Assembly (NCBI GenBank): GCA_964634755.1
Contig: CAZWJH010000102.1
Location: 1 to 7,882, forward strand
Source of the DNA: JALXDT01 sp964634755
Lineage (GTDB): Bacteria > Acidobacteriota > Aminicenantia > JAMOAD01
Direction of reading: 5' to 3'
Length of the DNA: 7,882 bases
Each line of letters opens with the position of its first letter. Positions within the stretch are counted from its first letter, which is position 1. This document shows positions 1-6,313 of the stretch, piece by piece. The position numbers and the translations under genes were made by a program. The notes beneath the pieces are model-generated. The model did not search any database. It was not told where the DNA came from and was given only the letters and a program-made list of their open reading frames with translations.

Positions 1-1604
1 AGGTAAACCTTAGTATTGTACAAAGAAAAAATTGCCATTAATTTTGCATTTCTAAAATCCTCTTTAAAATAATTGCTAATTATTGAAAGCTCATCGGCAA
101 ATTTTCCCTTCGCAAGAATAATATATTTTACCTTATTCCTTCTTAAAAAATCCTTATCACTATTTGCAAAACCCGGCCATGTATAAAAAGTCTTGTGAAG
201 AGTGCCAATACACAAAATTGAAGCCCAATTACCAGCTATATTAGAAGGAGGAATAACTTTTGAAAGTAAATTGGATATATGTTTTATTTTATACTCTACA
301 TTCTTATTCCAGTGGTACAAAAACTTTAAATTAAAAAAAATAGAAGATAAAATCAAAATAATAGTAAGGAAAATCTTTAATTTCCTTTCACTTTTTTTAA
401 GAAATCCTGATAATAGGAAAAAAACTATAATTAACAGAAGAAAAAATACTAAATTTTCAATTTCACATTTATCAATAAAATAGAAACCTCCTCCTACATA
501 AAAAATTAAAGGGTAAATTATAAGAAAATAAAAAATGTAGTTTTTCCTCACTACAACTTTGCTCTCTAAAAAATCTTTTAAGAAGAAAGACAATATTAAT
601 AAATAAGAAATAATTAAAATAATGTAAAATCGAGTAGGTCTATAATTGACTATCCCATTAGCAACCAAGCCTATCCCTAACCAAGCTATACTTAATTCAA
701 TAACTTCCCCAAGCTTCTCTCTTAAAAAAATCTTTTTATAAAGATAGTAAGCAATCCCTATAAAAGAGAATAAAATTAACAACCAATCATTTCTCATTAG
801 AAGCAAAAATGGAGACGCCCATAAATTAAGTAATCCTTCTTTTATCCCATCAATTCCTCTTACCATTAAATTATTTTTATAAAAAAGAGCAAAAAAATTC
901 TTGTTTAGGGAAAATACAAAAAGATACCATCCTAAGAAAAAAACCATTAAAGTAAAAAAGAAAATAAAAGCATTAATAACCCTAATTCTCTTTTCTACTA
1001 ACCATAACCCTCCTATTATGACAAAAACACTTACAAGGTACAAAATGGAACCTTTTGATAAATAGGCAATTCCAAAAAATAGAGCCGAAACAAAGAATAA
1101 GGTATTACTTTTTTTCTTAGCTGCCAAAGAAAAAAAGTAAATTGAAACTACAAAAAAGAAAATCATAGGGAATTCTCTATTTGCTATTTTTGAGTAGATT
1201 ATTGAAGGATAATTGAAAGAATAGAAAATTGAGAAAAACAATGCTAATAAGTAATCCTCCTTATACAAAATAAAAAAAACAATAAAAATAAGAGTAAGAG
1301 AAGAAAAAATAAAAGGTATTAATCTATGCGCAAAAAGAGATATACCAAAAATTTTATAAAGATAATAATTTAGATATACAATTGCAGGAGAAAGCCACTG
1401 TGTTTTCCAGCCCTCAATAGCCCATACATCAAAAAGTATTTTATTCCTTGCCGGTAAAGAATACTGTCCCGGATCTCCCACTACTCCACCACTTATGGTT
1501 ATATTTTTCGGAGGGTCTGCTGTTAAGTAAACAAATCTAAAAAATATCCCTATAAAAACAAAAAAAACTAATATACCTATTTTAATCCTTTTACTTTCTA
1601 ACAT
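1..1604 (-). CDS. GT39/PMT-like integral membrane glycosyltransferase (3' end beyond window)
   Basis: The minus strand from the ATG at 1604 reads open for about 534 codons to the left edge, so the C-terminus is missing. The product is a GT-C fold membrane protein. It starts with a short basic segment and a first membrane helix (about residues 9-28). A periplasmic loop follows with GDPGQYSLPARN (Asp44 is the likely catalytic acid) and a W-x-SP segment near residue 70. Next come many hydrophobic helices, a second-loop motif REFPM (Glu144), and NYRPTRFY at 320-327, a typical late-loop motif of this family. After about residue 440 the chain becomes a soluble, probably periplasmic domain. Family members move a sugar from a polyprenyl-phosphate donor to lipid, glycan or protein. 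The acceptor here cannot be told. No Shine-Dalgarno site precedes the ATG; a TTG five codons upstream is a weaker alternative start. The gene is divergent from the GMC/SDR operon, which suggests a shared surface-glycan function. Confidence 0.85.
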   Translation of the reverse strand, partial: MLESKRIKIGILVFFVFIGIFFRFVYLTADPPKNITISGGVVGDPGQYSLPARNKILFDVWAIEGWKTQWLSPAIVYLNYYLYKIFGISLFAHRLIPFIFSSLTLIFIVFFILYKEDYLLALFFSIFYSFNYPSIIYSKIANREFPMIFFFVVSIYFFSLAAKKKSNTLFFVSALFFGIAYLSKGSILYLVSVFVIIGGLWLVEKRIRVINAFIFFFTLMVFFLGWYLFVFSLNKNFFALFYKNNLMVRGIDGIKEGLLNLWASPFLLLMRNDWLLILFSFIGIAYYLYKKIFLREKLGEVIELSIAWLGIGLVANGIVNYRPTRFYIILIISYLLILSFFLKDFLESKVVVRKNYIFYFLIIYPLIFYVGGGFYFIDKCEIENLVFFLLLIIVFFLLSGFLKKSERKLKIFLTIILILSSIFFNLKFLYHWNKNVEYKIKHISNLLSKVIPPSNIAGNWASILCIGTLHKTFYTWPGFANSDKDFLRRNKVKYIILAKGKFADELSIISNYFKEDFRNAKLMAIFSLYNTKVY

Positions 1605-1629
1605 TTTTAAGCATCCCAATTATTTATGT

Positions 1630-1641
1630 TATAATATTATA
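1630..1641. promoter_or_regulatory. Bidirectional promoter: palindromic back-to-back -10 boxes
   Basis: The 12 bases TATAATATTATA form a perfect palindrome, giving a consensus -10 box on each strand: 1630-1635 on plus and 1641-1636 on minus. On plus the box is preceded by TG at 1627-1628, an extended -10 that compensates for a poor -35. Transcription should start near 1642, directly at the ATG at 1643. On minus a good -35, TTGATA, lies at 1663-1658 with a 16-bp spacer. This predicts a start near 1629 and a leader of about 25 bases for the glycosyltransferase. The minus -35 lies inside the first codons of the divergent gene. Start sites are inferred from box spacing only. Confidence 0.6.
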
Positions 1642-1642
1642 T

Positions 1643-2020
1643 ATGAAAAATGAGTTTTATCAAATTTATAAAACACTCTTTGGTAGCGAGGAAATAGAAA
1701 AAATTAGTGATTTTCAATCTCTTTATTCAAAATTGTTTTCAGACTCTAAGAGTATTGATAAAAAAATTGATTTAGAAGCTTTGGAATTTTTTTCCAGAAT
1801 AACTAAATGTGGACAAGAAATTGAGCTAACAAAAAAATTCATATTCACCTCCTTTATAGGCGAGTTTTCTCCAAAAAATTATAAAGTGTTTCATAATGAA
1901 AAAAACACACCTATATTAAAATCAATGGGAATTCTAATTCTTACATTCTTTTACTCACTTCTTAAATTTTTCAAAGGTGCTTTTATCTGTTTATATTTAA
2001 GATTGTGGAAAAAATTATGA
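1643..2020 (+). CDS. Small protein with C-terminal membrane helix, partner of the GMC oxidoreductase
   Basis: I do not recognise the family of this 125-residue protein. The first 90 residues are charged and look mostly helical, with no signal peptide and a single cysteine at 56. Residues about 95-118 are strongly hydrophobic and are followed by a basic end (RLWKKL), as in a tail anchor or a single membrane helix with a cytoplasmic C-terminus. The stop codon TGA at 2018-2020 overlaps the ATG of the GMC gene at 2017, so the two are probably translationally coupled and made in matched amounts. Several GMC-type dehydrogenases, such as gluconate and sorbitol dehydrogenases, have a small accessory subunit encoded next to the catalytic one. 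A similar chaperone or membrane-docking role is plausible, but there is no visible sequence match to those subunits. No Shine-Dalgarno site is seen and the predicted promoter would give a leaderless mRNA. Confidence 0.72.
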   Translation: MKNEFYQIYKTLFGSEEIEKISDFQSLYSKLFSDSKSIDKKIDLEALEFFSRITKCGQEIELTKKFIFTSFIGEFSPKNYKVFHNEKNTPILKSMGILILTFFYSLLKFFKGAFICLYLRLWKKL

Positions 2021-3627
2021 ATTTTGAAAAAAATCTTATAGAGGTAATTATTGTTGGTTCAGGCCCTTCTGCATTAGGAGCTTTAGAAGCCTTTATTGAA
2101 AAAGGGATAAAACCGACAATATTAGATGTTGGGTTTTCACCATCCAAGACCTTAAATAGTGAGGATAACTTTTATGACTTAAAAAAGAGAGAACCAATAT
2201 CAAAAGAACTGATCTCAAATTCAACTCCCCAAGTAATAGAAAGAACACTATTGAATCAAGAACTTTCTCCAAAATTAACTGTTCCGTTAATGGAATATGC
2301 AACTCGCTTACCTGATTTTATAAATATATATCCCAAAAATTTCAAGCCCATAATAAGTTATGGAAGAGGAGGATTAGCAGCTGCATGGGGAGCAGGAGTA
2401 TATAAGCTTACAAAAATAGATGAGCATATTTTACCATTTTCTGTAAATGAATTAGAAAAATACTACAAAAAGCTTGAAAAGAAAATCCCTATAACAGGGG
2501 GAAATGATGATCTTACCAGATTTTTTGGGAAACTTAACGAAGAATCAAAAGCTTATACTCTTCCCCTATCCCCAAAAGCAAAAATTTTAAGAATGAATTA
2601 TATAAAAAAAAGGAAAAAATTGAATGAGAAAGGATTTTACTTAGGAGCTCCAAGACTTGCTGTGGACATAAACTCTCTCACAAACCAAGATGGGAAATTT
2701 AAAGCTGATGAGTTGGTAAATCCTGAACAAAAGGGTGTTTACAATCCCTTTTCAACAATAGAAAAATATATAAAAGAGGGAAAAGTCCAGTATTTATCAG
2801 GAATATTTGTTGAGAGCTTTGAGGAGAAAAATGATTATGTCATTATAAGAGCTAAGAGCGTAAAAGATAAAAGAAAGCTTACCCTCAAGACAAGGTATCT
2901 GATATTAGCTGCCGGCACTATAAACACATCAGCTATTGTATTAAGAAGCAGGAAAGATTATAAGAAAGAACTCAGATTAATAGACAACCCTTTAATTCAA
3001 TTCCCTTTAATTTTTCCAAAATTTATTAGCTCAAAAATTGATAAATACTCCTTCGGCATGACACAATTAAATTTTATTTACGAAAATAAAAAATACAATT
3101 ATATTCAGGGAAGCATCATAGAATTAAATTTCCCAATAAGGTCATATTTCTTATCTATCTTCCCCCTTTCAATGAAAGCAAATGTACAATTGGTAAAATA
3201 TTTTCTTACTTCAATGCTTGCTGTTTTTGCTTTTCTTCCGGTAAAAGAATCTTCTTCCATGGCTAAACTGAGATTAGGTGCAAAAGATGAAATAATTATA
3301 GAATTCAACAGCTTAATTGATTATCCAAGAGAATTAAATAAAGTTTTTTCTCTATTCAGAAGCTTGGGCGCTTTTACCACCAAGTTTTTCTCCAGAATTC
3401 CCCTATTAGGAAGTGGTATTCATTATGCAGGAACTTTACCTTCAAGAAGAAAATCCGATGATCCTTACTCGACAGATATTAACGGGAAATTAAATAAAAC
3501 AAAAAGGATATTCATAGTTGATGGATCAATTATACCTGCTCTTCCTTCAAAAAATATAACATTTACTTTGATGGCAAACAGTTATAGAATAGGAGACTAT
3601 ATCTCAGAGAGTATTAAAAATGAATAA
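2017..3627 (+). CDS. GMC-family FAD-dependent oxidoreductase
   Basis: This 536-residue flavoprotein has the normal length of the glucose-methanol-choline family, whose members oxidise an alcohol group of a sugar, sterol or similar substrate. The N-terminal FAD-binding Rossmann motif is GSGPSALGA at 14-22. A second nucleotide-binding segment is YGRGGLAAAWGAG at 115-127, and the family's LAAGTINTS stretch lies at 297-305. Near the C-terminus, HYAGT begins at His469 and PSKNIT contains Asn513. These match the His/Asn catalytic pair seen in cholesterol oxidase, and FIVDGSIIP precedes the Asn as in other members. Residues 391-409 are markedly hydrophobic and could touch the membrane, which would suit a lipid-linked substrate (inference). 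I chose ATG 2017 because it forms an ATGA overlap with the upstream stop; the in-frame GTG at 2005 would add four residues. The gene overlaps the SDR gene by eight bases, so the three plus-strand genes form one operon. The substrate is unknown. Confidence 0.88.
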   Translation: MNFEKNLIEVIIVGSGPSALGALEAFIEKGIKPTILDVGFSPSKTLNSEDNFYDLKKREPISKELISNSTPQVIERTLLNQELSPKLTVPLMEYATRLPDFINIYPKNFKPIISYGRGGLAAAWGAGVYKLTKIDEHILPFSVNELEKYYKKLEKKIPITGGNDDLTRFFGKLNEESKAYTLPLSPKAKILRMNYIKKRKKLNEKGFYLGAPRLAVDINSLTNQDGKFKADELVNPEQKGVYNPFSTIEKYIKEGKVQYLSGIFVESFEEKNDYVIIRAKSVKDKRKLTLKTRYLILAAGTINTSAIVLRSRKDYKKELRLIDNPLIQFPLIFPKFISSKIDKYSFGMTQLNFIYENKKYNYIQGSIIELNFPIRSYFLSIFPLSMKANVQLVKYFLTSMLAVFAFLPVKESSSMAKLRLGAKDEIIIEFNSLIDYPRELNKVFSLFRSLGAFTTKFFSRIPLLGSGIHYAGTLPSRRKSDDPYSTDINGKLNKTKRIFIVDGSIIPALPSKNITFTLMANSYRIGDYISESIKNE

Positions 3628-4513
3628 AAAATCTATTTTAATAACAGGAGCAAGCGGGTTCATAGGTAGGAATCTTTGTGAATATTTTTTTAAAAACAAA
3701 ATGGAAGTAATTGCGCTTTTTAACAAGAAGATTACACATAGATTTTATACACAAGCTTATAAAAGAAGTTTAGGAGAACCTATTAAAGACATATTAAAAA
3801 AACACCAAATAGACTTAATAATCCATGCTGCTTATACTCCAAAAAGCTATGAGAAAAATACTACAGGGACGATTATTTGGGCAACTGAAGGCAAAGAATT
3901 TAATGTTTCTACCCAATTACTTCTCAGTACTATAACGGCTTCGGACAATACACTTTCCTGTTATGGAAAATTAAAAAGGCAATTGGAATTATGGTTTTTA
4001 AAAAACAACCTTTCAGTTATAAGATTAGCCTTAGTCGTAGGAGATGGAGGATTTTACAAAAGGTTAGAGAATTTGGTAAGAAAATTTCCTATTATACCGG
4101 TACCTTCAAAAACCTATCTCCACTTAACTCACATTGATGAACTAAAATTATTTATTGAAAAAAAACTTATAAACAATTCTAATAATTCCCATACCACAAA
4201 GATTTCAACAATGGTTTATCCCTTTAAAATAACCTTTTTCTATTTTTTTAAAGAATTAGCTAATATCTTAAATCTAAAAAGGCTAATAATACCATTTCCC
4301 TCTTTTCTTTTTAGAAAAATCTCTTCCTTCTTAGCATCTAAAAGAAAAAGATGTAAAAAAGTCACCTTTATAGACAATTTAATAGGAATATTTGAAAACA
4401 GTAAAAAAGATTTTAAAAATACAGATAATACAATCTTTTTTCCCCTAAAGGATGAGATAAGAGAAGAAAAATTTCTCTCTTATCTCCTTAAAAAAACTTG
4501 TTCAAAAAATTAG
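3620..4513 (+). CDS. NAD-dependent epimerase/dehydratase-like extended SDR protein
   Basis: The 297-residue product starts directly with a Rossmann nucleotide-binding motif, TGASGFIG (glycines 10, 13 and 16), followed by an IIHAAY strand end, as in extended short-chain dehydrogenases acting on nucleotide or lipid-linked sugars. The catalytic pair is YGKLK (Tyr115, Lys119), with Ser103/Thr104 as candidate partners in a shortened loop. This resembles the compact reductase/epimerase members found in O-antigen and exopolysaccharide clusters. HLTHIDEL (about residues 171-178) matches the conserved His/Asp region of the family. The start overlaps the GMC gene by eight bases and has only a weak GAGAG site at 3607-3611, so translation probably depends on coupling. 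With the GMC enzyme it could form an oxidise-then-reduce pair that inverts or removes a hydroxyl on a sugar; this is inferred. Its stop overlaps that of the convergent adaptor gene by three bases. The substrate cannot be read from the sequence. Confidence 0.85.
   Translation: MNKKSILITGASGFIGRNLCEYFFKNKMEVIALFNKKITHRFYTQAYKRSLGEPIKDILKKHQIDLIIHAAYTPKSYEKNTTGTIIWATEGKEFNVSTQLLLSTITASDNTLSCYGKLKRQLELWFLKNNLSVIRLALVVGDGGFYKRLENLVRKFPIIPVPSKTYLHLTHIDELKLFIEKKLINNSNNSHTTKISTMVYPFKITFFYFFKELANILNLKRLIIPFPSFLFRKISSFLASKRKRCKKVTFIDNLIGIFENSKKDFKNTDNTIFFPLKDEIREEKFLSYLLKKTCSKN
4454..4486. other. Strong inverted repeat in the 3' end of the SDR gene
   Basis: GAGATAAGAGA at 4454-4464 is the exact reverse complement of TCTCTTATCTC at 4476-4486. 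The stem continues inward with GAAA/TTTC after one bulged A, leaving a two-base loop. It can fold in the RNA from either strand. It lies in the last codons of the SDR gene and just beyond the stop of the convergent adaptor gene. On plus it is followed by A residues, and on minus by CATCC, so it is not a standard U-tract terminator in either direction. It could act as a 3'-end stabiliser or pause site for both messages. Confidence 0.55.
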
Positions 4514-4519
4514 AATAAG
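4490..4519 (-). terminator. Weak candidate intrinsic terminator of the adaptor/propeller operon
   Basis: On the minus strand, CTTATTC (4519-4513) can pair with GAACAAG (4503-4497) with one mismatch. The loop contains the TAA stop codon of the adaptor gene, and seven T residues follow at 4496-4490. The position, at the very end of the operon, is right, but the stem is short and AT-rich. The stronger hairpin just downstream may contribute. Confidence 0.35.
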
Positions 4520-6297
4520 TTATATCCTATTCCAAAAAGGAACCACATACCATTTATCTTTATATCTTCATTAAACTTGGGGCCACAAATATTTGTAAAT
4601 CCTTTTTCATAAATAAACTCGAGGGTAAACCTTATTTTATCTATTTTGTATTCAGTACCGAGTCCAATAATCCCTCCTATATTTTTATTTCCCCAATATT
4701 CATCTGTATCTTTATATGTAAGAATAGTAGTATCATTAAAAATTCTATCCCAACTACCACTCGTTTTTATTGAATAAAAAGCACCACCAAGTAAATAAGC
4801 CTTTAAGTTTCCTTTTTTCAAAACATTATATTTAGAAAACAGGATAACATCAACATAAGACTTTTCAATATCAAGACTAAAATCCTTAGAGCCACTTGAA
4901 ACTATAAGGTAACTATTCTTCTTTACCCCAAACATAGTAGCAAAACCAAATCCAACTTTATCATTAAGATTATAATCAAGAGAAAACCCAAAACTCATAC
5001 CTACTAATTTGTTTTTATACTCAAAAGAATTTAAATGACTTAGTGTAAAGCTATAATAAGGCTGAAAACCTCCACTCTTAATACTCAGCCATAATTTTCT
5101 TTCTTTTTCTCCTGAAATCTTCTTTTCTTCTTTCTTTGCTTTTTTCTTTTCTATCTTTTTTACTTTTTCTTTTTTCTTAATAGCTTTAGCTTCCTTTCCT
5201 TCTTTCTTTATAACTGCAGTTGTCTTTTTCTTCTTTTTTACCTTTTTCTTTTTATATTTCTTTAACACCCATCTACCAGTCTCAGGATCCTTTTCTATAA
5301 CGATTATTTTTAAACCATCACTTAAACAATCAATTCTTGTTGTTGCAATCTCATCTCCTTCACTTAATCCAGAAAGCACCAATACTTTACCATTCTTTTT
5401 TGTCCCACGATCTAATGAAATATAGGTTTTTTCTGGGAAACCATTTCTTATTACAAATACATAAACTCCTTTATTATCACTTCTTGTATAACTTGGGGAA
5501 ATAAATATTGCCTTTTCAAACTCTTTTACCACAATAGAAAGCTCTACCAAATCCCCTTCTCTTATTAATAAATTCCCATTTTCAATACTATAAGTCAAAG
5601 TCGCTTTATCTTCCACAAAGAGAAGGGCTTGAACATTATTTAAAATTATTTCTCCATCCCTTTTTATATTAACAATTACTGCTTTGTTTTTCACTTTTAA
5701 GAAATCAACAATATCTTTATTTTTAAAATCAACAAAAACCAAATCATTTCTCTCTATATTTACTAAACTCTCACCTTCACTTACTTTATCCCCTTCTTTT
5801 ACCAACAGGGCTTTTATTGCTCCCGAAAAAGCAGATTTTATTTCTACTTTGGTCTTCTTATTCTTTAATTCATCGAGTTGTTTTTTGAATTCAGCAATCT
5901 TTCTCTTTGCTTGGTCCTCCGCTTTTTCGCTTCTAACCTTCCAATGCTCCCTTTTCCATAAAATTCTTTTCCACTTTTTAACAAGTGCATCTGTTTCTTT
6001 GATTTTATTTAGAGTTTCTTCATCTTCTATCTCCATTAATACAACCCCTTTTGAGATAGAATCTTCCTCACTGACTTTTAAGTTTTTCACAACACCATTT
6101 ATAGGAGAAGAAATATTAAATGTTTTAAGATAAACAGAAGATGTTTCTGTCAATATTTTTTTATAATGTTCACCTTTTATCACTTCTGCCTGAACAACTA
6201 TGGGCTTTTTGCAGTTCTTTTTTTCAGCATACGCCATAAAGGTAAACAAAAAACTCACTATAATAATAAAGAATACAAGTTTTCTTTTTTCTTTCAT
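4510..6297 (-). CDS. HlyD/RND-type periplasmic adaptor fused to a C-terminal outer-membrane beta-barrel-like domain
   Basis: The 595-residue protein has a Sec signal peptide (about 1-24, cleavage after AYA). The adaptor part follows the usual order of membrane fusion proteins. Two half-lipoyl motifs (about 62-90, SPINGVVKNLKV, and 151-182, GAIKALLVKEGDKVSEGESL) flank a short charged coiled-coil hairpin at 93-148. A beta-barrel domain at about 183-258 and a membrane-proximal domain at about 260-335, with the typical LSGLSEGDEI segment, follow. Residues 345-400 are a lysine-rich linker. From 401 to 595 the sequence alternates hydrophobic and polar residues in glycine- and aromatic-rich strands. 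It ends in GIGYNLF, a terminal Phe as in beta-barrel assembly signals; about eight strands would fit. Such adaptors normally bridge an inner-membrane pump to a TolC-type channel, and a covalent barrel is not part of the usual design. A GAGGAG site precedes the ATG. The gene is second in an operon, 16 bases behind the propeller gene, with no pump gene nearby. Confidence 0.82.
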   Translation of the reverse strand: MKEKRKLVFFIIIVSFLFTFMAYAEKKNCKKPIVVQAEVIKGEHYKKILTETSSVYLKTFNISSPINGVVKNLKVSEEDSISKGVVLMEIEDEETLNKIKETDALVKKWKRILWKREHWKVRSEKAEDQAKRKIAEFKKQLDELKNKKTKVEIKSAFSGAIKALLVKEGDKVSEGESLVNIERNDLVFVDFKNKDIVDFLKVKNKAVIVNIKRDGEIILNNVQALLFVEDKATLTYSIENGNLLIREGDLVELSIVVKEFEKAIFISPSYTRSDNKGVYVFVIRNGFPEKTYISLDRGTKKNGKVLVLSGLSEGDEIATTRIDCLSDGLKIIVIEKDPETGRWVLKKYKKKKVKKKKKTTAVIKKEGKEAKAIKKKEKVKKIEKKKAKKEEKKISGEKERKLWLSIKSGGFQPYYSFTLSHLNSFEYKNKLVGMSFGFSLDYNLNDKVGFGFATMFGVKKNSYLIVSSGSKDFSLDIEKSYVDVILFSKYNVLKKGNLKAYLLGGAFYSIKTSGSWDRIFNDTTILTYKDTDEYWGNKNIGGIIGLGTEYKIDKIRFTLEFIYEKGFTNICGPKFNEDIKINGMWFLFGIGYNLF

Positions 6298-6302
6298 TTT
6301 AA

Positions 6303-6308
6303 CTCCTC
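6303..6308 (-). promoter_or_regulatory. Ribosome binding site of the adaptor-barrel gene
   Basis: GAGGAG on the minus strand lies five bases before the ATG at 6297 and fixes that start. It sits inside the 16-base gap after the stop of the propeller gene, so the second gene of the operon has its own strong ribosome site. Confidence 0.8.
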
Positions 6309-6313
6309 AAAAA

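Noticed and set aside
202..483. Plus-strand open frame of 93 codons
   Set aside because: It lies antisense inside the membrane glycosyltransferase, whose frame is continuous and shows family motifs. The plus-strand frame has no ribosome site or recognisable features.
2005..2016. GTG start for the GMC oxidoreductase
   Set aside because: The ATG at 2017 overlaps the upstream stop as ATGA, the usual coupling arrangement, and the four extra residues add nothing to the FAD fold.
4454..4486. Hairpin as an intrinsic terminator
   Set aside because: Neither strand shows a T-run directly after the stem: plus continues with A residues and minus with CATCC. It is kept only as a structured element.
5684..6133. 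Plus-strand open frame of 149 codons rich in Phe and Ser
   Set aside because: It is the antisense shadow of the lysine- and glutamate-rich coiled-coil and lipoyl part of the adaptor gene. Its composition mirrors that gene's codons and it has no ribosome site.
4510..6297. Adaptor-barrel as two genes joined by a sequencing error
   Set aside because: The linker is continuous in one frame and there is no internal signal peptide or ribosome site that would let the barrel half be exported as its own gene.
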